Source: Dastarcus helophoroides (taxonomy: Eukaryota; Arthropoda; Insecta; Coleoptera; Bothrideridae). Taken from it: 64,000 nt of DNA. The position numbers and the translations under genes are program-made. The stretch is from NCBI GenBank assembly GCA_028583605.1, contig CM053331.1, positions 12,508,857 to 12,572,856 on the forward strand. Reading direction: 5' to 3'. This document shows, one piece after another, positions 1 through 12,250 of this stretch (position 1 is its first letter; the number at the start of each line of letters is the position of its first letter). Under the pieces are notes generated by a model, which ran no database searches, was not told the origin of the DNA, and saw only the letters and a list, made by a program, of their open reading frames with translations.

Positions 1-798
1 CATGTGACCTATCGTAAGATTGAGGCAACCTTAGGCATTAGTGGGACCAGCGTACATTCAATATTACATAAACATTTGACTGTCAAAAAAATTTGTTCGC
101 GTTGGATCCCACACAATTTGTCAATCGCTCAAAAAAAGGCTCGTGTCAATTTGTCGAAAGAAATGCTCAAAAAATACGATCGCGGTGCTTCGAAACACGT
201 CTATGACATCGTGACAGATGATGAATCGTGGATTTACGCGTATGAGCCCGAAAGTAAACAGCAGTCGACTGTATGGGTGTTTCAAGATGAGCCAAATCCA
301 ACAAAAGTTGTTCGCGCACGAAGCACTTCCAAGCAAATGGTCGCCTGTTTTTTCGGGAAAACTGGACATATCGCAACCGTACCACTAGAACAACGCAGAA
401 TAGTCAATTCTGAGTGGTACATATAACCATTTGTTTGCCAGTTGTCTTCCAAGAAATCAGGAAAACCAACCGCCGAAGACGGATCACTCTTCACCACGAC
501 AATGCGAGCTCTCACACATCGGCTCAAACAACTGCATTTTTGAGCACCCAAAACATCGATTTGATGAGTCATCCGCCGTATAGTCCTGACTTGGCACCGA
601 ATGACTTCTTTTTATTCCCGTACGTAAAAAACAAACTGAGAGGTCAACTTTTTTTGGACACCTGAAGAAGCGGTTGCTGCATTCAGAATGCATGTTTTGG
701 AGATACCTCAATCAGAGTGGCAAAAGTGCTTCGACAATTGGTTCAAACGCATGCAAAAGTGTATAGATCTTCATGGGGAATATTTTGAAAAACAGTAA
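1..798 (+). pseudogene. mariner (Tc1/mariner superfamily) transposase, 5'-cut by window edge, frameshifted
   Basis: This is the remains of a DNA-transposon transposase that cuts and pastes its own element at TA sites. The window opens inside the N-terminal helix-turn-helix region. The reading frame is +1 to about 425, +3 from about 414 to 660, then +1 again to a TAA at 796-798, so at least two frameshifts break it. The catalytic triad is still visible: Asp in TDDESW (codon 220-222), Asp in HHDNA (498-500) and Asp in LAPND (603-605). The last two are exactly 34 residues apart, the DD34D spacing of mariner. The C-terminal WFKRMQKCIDLHGEYFEKQ tail is also typical of the family. The element is non-functional. 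The 5' end and 5' inverted repeat lie outside the window. Confidence 0.95.
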
Positions 799-831
799 AG
801 TGATTTTCGATGATTAATATTTGTTTTTGTT

Positions 832-863
832 CTCTAATCCCGAAATATAAAAGGCAACCCTCG
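832..863 (+). repeat. probable 3' terminal inverted repeat of the mariner
   Basis: It lies 33 bp after the transposase stop. Read from the outside it starts CGAGGGTTGCCTTTTATATT, which looks like a mariner end, and it is followed directly by TA (864-865), the expected mariner target dinucleotide. The matching 5' repeat is outside the window, so the boundary is inferred. Confidence 0.6.
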
Positions 864-2557
864 TAGGGATGTAACGAATGTTGGTTTTCCCACATTCACG
901 AATGCGAATGCGAATATTCATTTCAAACATTCGCGAATGCGAATGTTCGCTGTTTCACTACCACTTGTAGAATTTTGTGAGAAACTTTTCCAGAATAAAA
1001 ATATTTCTCATACAGTTTTTATTTTCATTTAAATTTTGACATCATCTCGTAATTTACAAGTAATATTTTTCTCTGAATCTCGTAAAATTATAATTCTCAA
1101 AATGTTTATGCTTTTATTAAAATTTTAATCCAATTTTTAAAAAATAAAGAAATTTCGAGAATAAGACGAATTTTAAAAAATGGGTTGAAATTTCCAGACA
1201 CTCAAAGTTTCGAAAAAACGATTAAATTTTTATAAAATATTTAAAATTTTAAGAGAAGAAAGTAGAATTTTGAGATAAAGTCGTAATTTAGAAAAAGACA
1301 AATTTCATTAAAAAATCGAGTTATGGTATAAAGCTGGAATTTTCAGAAAATCAAATTTAGTATAAAAACATAACTTTTTGAAAAAACTTTCTTGAAAAAT
1401 ATCAAAATTTCGAGAAAAAGACAATTTTTGAAATAAAAATCACAAGTTTTTAAAACCCAAATTTTGAAAAAAATATCAAAATTTCGAGGAAATTATGCTA
1501 TTTTAATTTTAAGAAAAAGATCGACATTAAAACGTCGAAATTTAGGTAAAAAGTCAAAATTTCTCGGAGAAAGTCAAATGTTGTCGAAATTTTGAAAAAA
1601 GGGCGAATTTTGGGGAAAATTTCGGAAAAAAAAAGTCGAAATGTTAAGAAAAAGAGTCGACATCTCTTGACTGAATATTTATTTTTTAACTCTTTCCAAC
1701 GGTGACATCAGAAAATATCCACTATTGAGATAAACTGCGAAATTGTGAAAAACAAGTTGGGATTTGAAAATTCTGGAAGTTTTAGTCTTTTAACAAAATT
1801 TCAAACTTGTTTCAAAATATGTTTTAAAATTTCCATGTAAATATTATTCAAAAAATTTTTACCTTTTTACCAATTTTCGAGAATAAGACGAAGTTTGATA
1901 AACAAGTCGAATTTTTCAGAAAGATGAATTTCAATAAAGTCGAAATTTTCAAAAAAAAATCGAAGTTTGAGAAATAACGAAATTTATAAAACAAAACGAC
2001 GAATTTTGAGATAAAAATTCGACATTTTAAGAAAGTCGTATTTTGATATAAGAAGTCGAATTTTAGAATGAATTCGAAATTTCTAAAGAAAAAGAGAATT
2101 TTGTGAAAAAATGCGGATTTTGGAAAAAATAGTCGAAATCTCGAGGAAAGGACTAATTGTCATTAAAAAATAAAAATTTATGGAAAAGGCTGCCGCAGTT
2201 GGGAACATACATTTTCTGCTGGGTGTATAAACCAAGGGAGAGCAAGCGTCCACCCTGCCATATTGCAGCTAGCTAATAGGAAAAGAAAACAGAATTTAAA
2301 AATACTTTTTATGAGGTGGGACTATATAAATTACTGGATTAGTTATTATTTTCAAAAATGTTGTTAGCTACGCTACCTATGGGCTCCCAACACTCATGAT
2401 ATGATTCTCTCAAGGGTCCATGAACCCTAGTTTAAGAAACCGTTAGCAGTTGCCTTGTTATTTGATAAATAATTTTCCGCCTTATTGCCAAATACATTCG
2501 CAATATACTCGCATAATTTCTTGCGAATGCAAATGCGAATATTCGTTACATCACTTA
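864..2557. mobile_element. non-autonomous hAT-like element (TAGGGATGTAACGAAT ends) filled with A-rich repeats
   Basis: The left end TAGGGATGTAACGAAT is mirrored by ATTCGTTACATCACTTA at the right end (2541-2557), an imperfect inverted repeat. Both ends continue into runs of GCGAAT/GAATATTC (895-950 and 2485-2545), giving palindromic subterminal repeats. No transposase coding is seen. The interior (about 960-2200) is A-rich filler of the GTCGAAATTTT type, followed by some more unique sequence. The TAGNGATG end resembles the 39.5 kb element, which has an 8-bp hAT-type target duplication. Here the left flank is interrupted by the mariner, so the duplication cannot be verified. Confidence 0.6.
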
Positions 2558-2568
2558 GGTATAATAAT

Positions 2569-4144
2569 CCAGGCAATAAGCCGGGAAATAGATAAAAATA
2601 ATGTAGTAAGTTAGATTTTCAAAATTCTTTTTGCATTCGATTTCTGATGACCCTACTAACACAAAGTTGCTCGACCCTTCTTCACCCCTTAATTTTGAAA
2701 ACAACTCCCAAATGGGGCGTTTCGCTAGGAAATTTCTGAAGTCGGGAAAATTAATGGAGAATGGCCCCGAAAATGCATCCTAAAAGATTATTGGGGTCGC
2801 TGATCACGAATCCGTGGTTGGTTTTCCCGGAAAACTTATTGCTTGTAGGTAGTAAAATTGTTACTCGAAACGGTGTTGTAGAGGTTTTCGGGGTCGCTGA
2901 TAAAGAATCCCAGATCTGTTTTTCCGAAAAACTAATTTCACGGTCGGAAAATCATGAAAATTCTTTAATATTCTAGTGGGCTTGGAGTTTTGAGACAATA
3001 TGATGAACCTTTTTTTTGAAATTGCGTCTCAGGGTCACGATCAAGAATCCAAGGCTTGATTTTCCAAAAAACTCATTTTCCGGTCGGAAAATCAAGAAAG
3101 TTTCCCATTTTAAGTGTTTTGAGACAATGTAGCAAAAGTTTTACTTTAAACGGGGTCCTAGGGGTTTTCGAGGTCGCCGATTAAGAATCTGAAGTCTGTT
3201 TTTCCGAAAAACTTATTTTCCGGTCGGAAAATCAAGAAAATTTGCCATTTTCGGTGTGTTGTGTTGTGTTTTTATTCTAAATGGTGTCCCTGGGGTTGTC
3301 GGGGTCGCTGGTTAAGAATCTGAGGTCTGTTTTTCCGAAAAACTCACTTTCTAGTCTGAAAATCAAGAAATTTCGCCGTTTTAAAGTTCTTCAGAGATTT
3401 TGAAATAATACAACTAATTTTTTTCATATAATTATGCATGGAAGGATTTTTGGTTTGACGATAAAAATTCTGAGTTCTGTTTTTCCGGAAAAAGCTTTCC
3501 ATGTCGGAAAAATCAGGAAAATGTTGGCACCCCGGTTTCGAGTAAAAATTTTACCACATTGTCTCAAAACACTTATAACGGGGAATTTTCTTGATTTTCC
3601 GACCGGAAAATGAAGTTTTCGGAAAAGCAAGCTTCGGATTCGTGATCAGTAACCCAAAAAAAAACCTGAGACAATTGCGAAAAAGAGGTTAATCATATTG
3701 TCCTAAAACCCCAACGAGTCTACTAGTATATTAAAAAATTTTCATGATTTTCCGACCGGGAAATGAGTTTTTCGAAAAAGCGGATAACGGATTCTTAATC
3801 AGAGACCCCGAGAACCCCTAGGACACGGTTTCGAGTAAAAATTTTGCTACATACAACAATGAGTTTTCCGGGAAAACCAACCACGGATTCGTTATCAGCA
3901 ACCAAAATAACCTCCTAGGATGCATTTCCGAGGCAATTTGCTTTAATTTTTCCGACTTTAGGAATTTCTTAGCGAAACGCCGCATTTGGGTGGTTGTTTT
4001 AAAGATTAAGGGGTAAAAAAGGGTCGAGCGACTTCGTCTTAGTAGCCTTGGGTCATAAGAATTCAAATGCAAAAAGAATTTTGAAAATCCAACTTACTAT
4101 ATTATTTTTATCTATTTTACCCCTTTTAAAGGCTTATTGCCTGG
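2569..4144. mobile_element. foldback-type element: near-complete palindrome with internal tandem repeats
   Basis: The ends are CCAGGCAATAAGCC (2569) and its complement GGCTTATTGCCTGG (ending 4144). The left arm (about 2569-3370) is mirrored by the right arm (about 3440-4144). Landmarks found in both arms, inverted, include TAGATAAAAATAAT, the GGGGCGTTTCGCTAG region, ATGCATCCTA and GGTTTTCCCGGAAAAC. Inside each arm is a diverged tandem repeat built on TTTTCCGGTCGGAAAATCA plus GGGGTCGCTGATNAAGAATC. The centre of symmetry is near 3400. Short open frames across it are by-products of the repeats. No transposase is visible. Target duplications are not clear. Confidence 0.7.
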
Positions 4145-4600
4145 AATATAAAAAGTCAAACATTTTATATTTATTTAATGTTAAAATTTCAAGAAAAAAT
4201 TAAAGAATTCGAAAAAAAATCGAAATTTCTGAAAACTTTCCTAAATATTTAATACTCTTTCAAAATTTCTGATTTTCCAACGTTTAATGGTATATAATTT
4301 TTAATTTTTCCTGATAAATCAAAAATATTCGACCTTGAAATCTTAAGTTTAAGTAAGAACTGAAAATTTTAAGTTGTGGTTTTTTTATAACTGTTTCCTA
4401 AATGTCACACCAGCCGAGAGAATTTTAGGCCCCGGAGGCACTTTACATTTTATGTATTAGGAACTAAGGAGTAAAGGTTATTCTATTTCCAAATTGTGGT
4501 CCGGGCCCCTATAGTATATACTCTTTCAAGGCCCTTTGGAAAGTTGAGTGCATGGGCAAATAATTTGATTAGTCGAAAAAGAAAAAAATATATTTTACTT
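4145..4600. other. non-coding; possible hAT/MITE fragment
   Basis: Around 4150-4370 this is A/T-rich filler. About 4390-4550 is less repetitive, with GGCCCCGG and CCGGGCCCC blocks that resemble a degraded transposon end. No gene is seen. Confidence 0.3.
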
Positions 4601-6240
4601 TTGATGACAAAAAAAAAAGAAAAGTAACTTTACTTAATAATTTTCGATTAGATCACTCTAATGCATTATATGCATTATATATAAAAAGCAATTCTTTGTA
4701 AAATTAAATTTTTCAAATTTTAATTTTCTTGCAAATTCTGCTTTTTTCAAAATTTCGACATTTTTTTTTTGGCATTTTCTCCAAACTTCGACCTTTCTCG
4801 AAATTTTTTTGAAAATTTCGATATTTTTGAAAACTTTATCATTTTTCTCCAAACTTCGACCTTTCTCGAAATTTTTTTGAAAATTTCGACCATTTAAAAT
4901 GTTGACTTGGGTTAAGGGTTATTTCAAAATGTGGAATTCGAGTTTTATTGAAAATTTGGACTTCGATCTATTTTGCAAATTTCGATATTTTAAAATACCC
5001 ACTATTTTCAACATTTCGACTTTTGTTCGAAATTTTTACTTATTTTTGAAAATTTCGATTTTTTCTTGAAATTTTCACTTTTTCCTAAATTTCAACTTTT
5101 TTTTAAAATGTTGGCTTTTTGCATATATTTTTTGATTTTCTCAAAATTCTCACTTTTTTTGAAGATTTTGAATATTAAAATTTTTCCTTGTGGAAAATTT
5201 CGATTCCTTTTCTAAATGTAAAAATTTCCATGATTTGTGAAAAGTTGCACGAAAATATTAATTTACTTGAAAATTTTGATTTTCTAAAAATTTCGTTTTT
5301 TAATAATAATTATAAATTTTGTTTTTTAATTTTTCTTGGTAATTTCTGCATCTCGAAATTTTCCAATTTTCTTGAAAATTTTGACTTTCAATTTTCGATA
5401 TTATTTCAATATTTTGTCCTTTTTGAAATTTTTACTATTTTTCAAAATTTTGACAATCTTTACTTTGTTCAAAATAATAATTTATTTTCAAATTAAATTA
5501 GTACAACTTTAAAAAATTAACCCTTTTCTAAAAAAATTCGCCATTTTTTTTTTAAAAAATCGATTTTTGATATCTTTTTTAAAATTTTGTCTTGTAATGT
5601 TTTTACTACTTTTCAAAACTTTTTTAAAATATCAAATTTTTTCAGAATTCCACATTTTTGGAAATCTTTTTATTGAAAATTTTTACTTTTTATGAAAATG
5701 CGGATATTTCGACTATTAGCATTTTAATTCAAGTTCGCCTGTTGAAATTTTAACTTTTTAGAAAATTTGAAATTTTTGAAAATTTCGTTATTTTAAAAAT
5801 TTTGAATTCTTTTGACAAAATACGGACCTTTATTAGGTTTGGTATTTTTATAAAGTTTTGCCAGAATTTTATCAAAATTTCGACTTTTGAAAAACCTGAA
5901 TTTATTGAAAATTTTAATTTTTCATAAAAATTTTAATTTTTCATGAAAATTTAACATTTTTCAAAATTTAGTCTCTAAAATTTTCTAAAGAACTTTTTCT
6001 TCAATTCCGGAGTTTAACCTCTTGCATTTTTATCAAAAATATGTGGATGTTTCATAAATATTTGAGATAAAAGTGAAAATTTTCACAATTTTGAATTTAA
6101 CTTTTCAATGTTGAATTTTTTCTTCAATGTTGGGTTGCAATCTCGAAACCTCTTACTTTTTTTTTAAATTTTAATCTTCAAACCTAATCTTCGATTCAAA
6201 AACGTAGATTTTGAGTTTAAAATCAAAATTTGGAGGAATT
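4601..6240. repeat. T-rich filler block (TTTTCGAAATTTT-type degenerate repeat)
   Basis: This is a continuous degenerate repetition of TTTGAAAATTTCGACTTTT-like units, T-rich on the + strand. The only open frames are low-complexity Phe/Lys/Asn-rich by-products. The block is followed, after about 400 bp of less regular DNA, by the complementary A-rich form. Confidence 0.75.
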
Positions 6241-6660
6241 AAAGGAATTTGAAGTTGCATATATGAAAATTGGTGTTTAGATTTCAATTTATAAATAAAA
6301 ATTAGTTGTATCAGTGATCTTGACAATTCATCCGCTTGGGGCGTAATTTACTTACGGTAATGCAACAAATTTGAATTCGAAAGTATAAAATCTGTGATAC
6401 AGAAGACAATTAATTTTAAAATGCGAACAGTGCGAAATATTTTGAAAAAAAAAACCCATGATGAGGTTTGTGAATCTATGAAAGAAACAGGTAATGCTGT
6501 CGGAACATTTTTTAAACAAATGCTGTTTACCATCGAATCATTTTTTTTTCTTCGTAGACACAACAACCCTCAAATAATCCGGTATTTGTGTAAGGCACTT
6601 ATGTATTTCTTTAAGTACACATGTAAAATTTTGAAAAATAGTCACGTTTTTCGAAAAAAT
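6241..6660. other. non-coding spacer between opposite-polarity filler blocks
   Basis: This is less repetitive sequence with overlapping short open frames on both strands that share no similarity to a known family. No promoter or splice context supports a gene. Confidence 0.3.
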
Positions 6661-9600
6661 GCCTAAATTGTAAAAAATTGACAATTTGAAGGTAAAAATT
6701 TTAAAATAACGTCGAAATCTTAAAAAGTTAATTAAAATTTTGAAACAGGTCAATATTTTGAAACATAGAAATTCTAAAAGGCTTAAATTTTAAAAATGTT
6801 GAAATTTTGAACGGTATTTTCAAAATAAATGAAAATTTATCAAATAGCGCAAAATTTTCAATACAAGTCGAAATTTTGAAAATTAGACGAAATTTTGAAA
6901 ATTGGACGAAATTTCTAGAAAAACTCAAACATATTATAAAAGGTTAAAATTTCGATGAAACCTAAAATTTTGAAGTTTTAATTCTCAAAAAAAGTCGAAA
7001 TTTTCATGGAAAATTAAAATTAATAAAAAAGTTACGATTTTGAAACAAAATATCAAAATGTTGGAAAAAATGTCAAAATTGTCAAAAACAATTCAAAATT
7101 TTTAAAAATATGAAATTTTGTCAAATTTTTAATAAAATCCGAAATTTTCGAAATCTAAATATTAAAAAAAGCCAAAATTTTCAAGAAAAGTCGAAATTTG
7201 GAAATGTTAATATTTTTGGATAATTAATATTTTTTGATCGAAAATTTTGAAAAAAAATTAAAATTTTGAGAAAAAAATGTCGACATTTTCGAGGGAAATT
7301 TTGAAATGGTCGAAATTTTTAAAATAGTCGAGCCGTCAAAAAACTGCATTTTCAAAACTGTAAGAATTTTTAAAGAGTGGTAATTTTGTAAAACATAGTC
7401 GACATTTTCAGAAAAGAGTTTTTAAAAATATCTAAACTTCGAAAAGTAGAAATTAAAAAATATTGATTTTTTAATAAGAGTAGAAATTTTCGAAGACAGT
7501 TAAAATTTAAAAAAAATGGAGTGTCAAAAACATTGAACATTTTAAAAAAGTAAAAATTTTGAAAAAAAGTTGCCAAAAAAACCCAAATTTTTAATAAAAT
7601 TCGGAATTTTCGAAGTCTAAATATTGAAAAAAAGCTAAAATTATTGAAAAAGTCTAAATTTTGAAAAGTTGATAATTAAAATTTTGTTATCGAAAATTAT
7701 CAAAAAAAAATAAAAATTAAAAAAAAATATGTCGATGTTTTAAAAAGGTCGAAATTTTTTAAAAAAGCATCACGAAAATTTAGCGAAAAAAATTCAAAAA
7801 ATGTCCCAATTTTAAAAAAATTAAATTTTCAAAAAAACAGAATTTTGAAAGTTGAAATTTAAAAAAGTAGTCAAAATTAAAAAAAAATATAATTTTCAAC
7901 AAAATTAAAATTCGGAAAAAAAATGAAATTTTGAAAACACTCCAGCCTTTAAAAAACTACATTTTCAAAATGGTAAGAACGTTTAAAGAGTAAAAATTTA
8001 AAAAAAAAATGTCGACATTTGTAGAAAATTCGAGGTTTACAAAAAAAATTAAACTTTAAAAAGTCGAAAATGAAAAACATTGAGATTTTCAAAAAGGTAC
8101 ACATTTTCAGAAACAATTGAAACATAAAAGAAATCGAAAGTTTTAAAAACACGAAACATTTTGAAAAGTCATAATTTTGAGAGTTGACCTTTTTAAAAAG
8201 AGCCCAAATTTTGACAAGAAGTCGAAATTAAAAAATATTGAAATTTTAATAAAAGTAGAAATTTTCGAAGACAATTGAAACTTTAAAAAAATCGAAAGCC
8301 TAAAACAGTGAACATTTTGAAAAAATCAAAATTTTGTCAAATAGTTGAAAAGTCTAAATATTGAAGAAAAGCCAAAATTATTAGGGAAGTCGAAATTTTG
8401 AAAAGTTAATAATTAAAATTTTTTATCGAAAGTTTTCAAAAAAAAATAAAATTTTGAAAAAAAATATGTCGAGATTTTAAAAAAGTCGAAATTTTCAAAA
8501 AAAAAAGAATCACGAAATTATAATAAAAAAATTTAAAAAATCGGCATTTCAAAAAATGTCCAAATTAAAAAAAAATGAAATTTTGAAATAAAGAGAAAAT
8601 TTTGTAATTTAAAATTTTAAAAAATATAATATGCAACAAAATTAAAATTTTGAAAAAAAGTTGAATTTTAAAGCACCCGGGCCTTCAAAAAACTACATTT
8701 CCAAAATGGTAAGAACTTTTAAAGAGTATAAATTTTGCAAAAAATGTCGACATTTTCAGAAAAGAGATTTTGAAAATATCTAAACTTTGAAAAGTCGAAA
8801 TTAAAAAATATTGAAATTTTAATAAGAGTTGCAATTTTCGAAGACACATGAAACTTTAAAAAAATCGAAAGTGGCAAAAACACTGAACTTTTTGAAAAAA
8901 GTCAAAATTTCTAGAAAAGGTTGACATTTGTAAAAAGAACCCAAATTTTCAATAAAATTCGAAATTTTTCAAAATGGTAAGAACTTTTAAAGAGTATAAA
9001 TTTTGTAAAAAATGTCGAAATTTTCAGAAAAGCCAAGATTTTGAAAAAATCTATACTTTGAAAAGTCGAAATTAAAAATATTGAAATTTCAAAGACAATT
9101 AAATATTTTAAAAAATTGAAAGGGTCAAAAATATTGAACATTTTGCGAAAGTCAAAATTCTGAGGAAGAAAAAGTTGACATTTGTAAAAAGAAACCAAAT
9201 TTTCAACAAAATTCGAAATTTTCGATGTCTTAAATATTGAAGAAAAGCCAAAGTTATTAGAAAAATCGAAATTTTGAAAAGTTGATAATTAAAATTTTTG
9301 ATCGAAAATTTTCAAAAAAATATATAATTTTGAAAAAAAAAATATGTCGATGTTTTAAAAAAGTCGAAATTTTCAAAAAAAGAATCACGAAGTTATAGTA
9401 AAAAAATTTCAAAAAAATCAACATTTCAAAAAATGTCGAAATTTAAAAAAAATGAAATTTTTAAATAAAGACAAAATTTTGAAAGTTGGCAATTAAAAAA
9501 GTAGTCAAAATTAAAAAAAAATGCAAATTTTAATGAAATTAAAATTTAGAAAAAAAGTGAAATTTTGAAAGCACTCGAGTCTTCAAAAAATTACATTTTT

Positions 9601-10290
9601 AAAATAGTAAGAGCTTTTAAGGAGTATAAATTTTGCAAAAGATTTCAACATTTTCAGAAAATTCGACGTTTACAAAAAAAATTTGAACTTTCAAAAGTCG
9701 AAAATGAAAAACATCGAAATATTCAAAAAGCTAGACATTTTCAGTAACAATTAAAACATAAAAGAAATCGAAAGTTTCAAAAACACGAAACATTTTGAAA
9801 AGTCATAACTTTGAAAAAGAGTGTGACATTTTTAAAAAGAGCCCAAATATTGACAAGAAGTGGAAATTTTTGAAAGAAAGTCTACACTTTGAAATAAAAT
9901 CGATTTAAAAAAAATTCAACTCTTAAAAACGACTTTATGAAAAATATTTATTATCAAGTTTTTAAAGAAATTTAAAATTCTCGAAAAGTAGTTTTGAAAA
10001 ATATTCAAATTTTCAAAAAAGCGAAGTTTTGAAAAGTTGAAATTTTGTAAAGTCAGACATTTAAGAAATTTTCAAAAAAGTCGAAACGAATAAAAAAAAA
10101 GTTGAAACGAATAAAAAAAAATCGAAATTTGGATACAAAAGTCGAAATTTGAAATAAAGTCGATATTTTATGAAAAATTCATGTCTTCACAAAGAATCAA
10201 AATTTTAAAAAGGGGAGAATTTCAAAATAATCGAAATTTTAGAAAAATGTCGAAATTAAAAAAAAAATTCGAAATCAAAAAAATCTGTTT
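6661..10290. repeat. A-rich filler block with a longer-period unit at 7.34-9.65 kb
   Basis: GTCGAAATTTTGAAAAA-type units run throughout. On top of this short period, a longer segment recurs: CATTTTCAAAATGGTAAGAA followed by a TTTAAAGAGTATAAATTTTG stretch and GTCGACATTTTCAGAAAA. It appears near 7345, 7965, 8695, 8970 and 9590. Spacing is irregular (roughly 620, 730, 275 and 620 bp), as in a decayed higher-order satellite. No genes are seen. Confidence 0.75.
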
Positions 10291-10322
10291 ATTTAACATG
10301 TTAAAGAAAGTAGTAGTAATAG

Positions 10323-10482
10323 TGAGTGAGGTCGAGTGACATACCAGCAGGTTTGTCACTTCAAATAACATCCAAAATAATCCAAAACATTTACATCGGT
10401 TTCAGTTACGGATTCGGATATTTTTTTTATTTCGGATAGCCGACGATTTCGGTTACGGTTACGAAGCCCCATAACATCCCTA
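10323..10482. mobile_element. solo right end of a hAT-like element (…AACATCCCTA)
   Basis: Read from 10482 on the minus strand, this begins TAGGGATGTTATGGGG and continues into a GTAACCGTAACCG subterminal repeat and CGGATATCCGAA-like motifs. The pattern matches the other TAGNGATG ends in the window. The partner left end was not found, so the element is truncated or its left end lies deep in the filler. Confidence 0.45.
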
Positions 10483-10539
10483 GTAGAAAGGCAATTAATT
10501 AAAAATAAACGTTTTAGAAACTTCCAGTTTAAAGGCAAA

Positions 10540-10925
10540 ATTTTGAGTTTTTTCCCGAAATTTCTACTTTCATCTCGAAAATATTGACGTTTTTCTTTGA
10601 AATTCCAAGATTAACGTAAAAATGTCCACTTTTTTCTCGAAATTTGAAAAAGGAAGTTTCCTGTTCACCTAAAGTCGAAATTTCGATGTGAAAGTTGAAA
10701 TTTTGACTTTCATCTCGGAATATTTAGAAAAAAGTAAGAATTTCGAGATGAAAGGCGAAATTTCGAAAAAGAAGTTGAATTTTCGAGAAAAATTTCGACT
10801 CTCGGAATTTCGAGAAAAAAGTCGAAATTTGAACACGAAATTTCCCAAAAAAATTCTTTTTAAATTGATGTCCCTTCTGTACCTTCGTAATTTTGACTTC
10901 TTAAACTCGCAATTAAATATTTAAA
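10540..10925. repeat. short T-rich then A-rich filler pair
   Basis: 10540-10670 is T-rich (TCTCGAAATTT units) and 10680-10860 is A-rich (TTTCGAGAAAAAAGTCG units), a small inverted arrangement. The open frame at 10688 is a by-product of the repeat. Confidence 0.5.
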
Positions 10926-10939
10926 AAATATTAGCGAAA

Positions 10940-11019
10940 ACCTGTTAAGACATCGATGTTTCATTAAAAAAAATTCGATGTTCAAACATCGATGTTTTTT
11001 GAACGATATTGCATCACTA
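10940..11019. mobile_element. solo end of a hAT-like element (…TTGCATCACTA) with CATCGATG repeats
   Basis: Read from 11019 on the minus strand, it begins TAGTGATGCAATATCGTTC and runs into repeated CATCGATGTTT motifs. The TAGNGATG start plus palindromic subterminal repeat is the same architecture as the ends at 864, 10482 and 39533. No partner was found. Confidence 0.4.
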
Positions 11020-11999
11020 ATTCAACTGTTTCTGAAGTCTATGATCATGACATACTATGTAAAAATAGATTCTTAATAATTTTTTTTGGACATTTACGTA
11101 ATGCATTATAAATTAGTTATGAATTTAATTAATGTGAGTGAATTTATGCCAATAATACTATATACCAAGTAACGTAAAAAAATAGCAAATAGCAATTTTT
11201 TGTTACATGTTGGGACAGAAACGTTTCCTGCAGTATTTGAACTTGTTAAATCAATTCGACCAAGAAAGTGCCACTATAAGAAATATTCAATATTGCTTCT
11301 TCGACTTGAGCGTGAAAAGCCGTTAACAAACTTTTGAAAAAAAAAACCTTTCCATTGGCAAATATGCCAAATATTTTATCCTAAATTTATTTATAACAAT
11401 AATATTTATTAGAAAGCTTCGTGATAAAGACCCATGATGACGTCGAGAAAAAGTTATTAGATACAGAGTATACATGAACAAAATGAGGTTTGGACTCAAC
11501 CATTTTCAACCAGAGGGATGTCCGTTATACTTTTTTACCGGCTGCGGTAGACAATGCCGAGAGAGCGAAAATTTTCCTCTCCAATTTCCAATTATTAATC
11601 ACCGTTTTCCACTTTCCTGCCTTCTTTCGATGTATCGGCCCGTGTTTAAGCCGTCCGGCGCATTTTAATTCTTTTTAAATAATCGCACGCAAGAACTTTT
11701 AAATTTGCGCGCTACATTAATTTTGCCTCGCTAAGAATTCAATAACATTGAAATTAAACATAAATCAAACAACTTGGCTTCGACAGTTTTTGAATTTCTC
11801 GCTAAAACAGCAGAACATTTAATTTTTTCCCCATTTTAACTCGGCGCGAAAACAAAATTTAAATTAGAAAGGGCGCATTCAATACCTTTAAACGAGCTTA
11901 TAGGGGGGTGTTTTTTTTGCTAAATATTAATAGGCGAATCGATAATATACTGAATTGTTGTATAAAATCGTATCCACGCTTACGTAATGAAAAAAATTG
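11020..11999. other. comparatively unique intergenic DNA, no gene recognised
   Basis: Here the filler stops and CpG-containing, more balanced sequence appears. Two overlapping frames at 11474-11678 read into CGGCTGCGGTAGACAATGCCG and similar sequence but match nothing recognised. They lack splice or start context. Confidence 0.3.
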
Positions 12000-12250
12000 A
12001 AGACATCGTGGAATGGAGAGCTACGTCACTATTTGATCACGTGACGCACCGTTAGACGCCATATTGGCAGTTTAGTGCAGCGCTAGGGGTTAGTGCCGTC
12101 CGCCTCAGTTTCATTGACAATATTTTATTAATGTACAGTTTCATTATTAAAAATTAAGTGTTTTCAACCTTGCTAAGTTGTTTTTTAATCAGTATATACT
12201 ATCGGTTGAATTTGAATGTCGCGGCTTTAGTGGTTGTTCGTCTTTCGGGT
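12000..12250 (+). promoter_or_regulatory. possible promoter / 5' exon region
   Basis: This is a CpG-rich stretch unlike its neighbours. It contains a CACGTG E-box, GCCATATTGGC (a GCCAT Pho/YY1-like core) and TCAGTT at 12105-12110, which matches the arthropod initiator TCAGTY. It could be the start of a transcript, for example a distant 5' exon of MEP-1 12 kb downstream, or of an unseen gene. This is inferred only; no TATA box or clear donor site was pinned down. Confidence 0.25.

Noticed and set aside
2761..4072. Short frames in the foldback element (for example from 2761 +, 3818 -)
   Set aside because: They are mirror images produced by the inverted arms and the internal tandem repeat, not a transposase.
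6348..6753. Overlapping short frames on both strands near 6.4-6.7 kb
   Set aside because: They overlap each other antisense and blend into filler; no family match.
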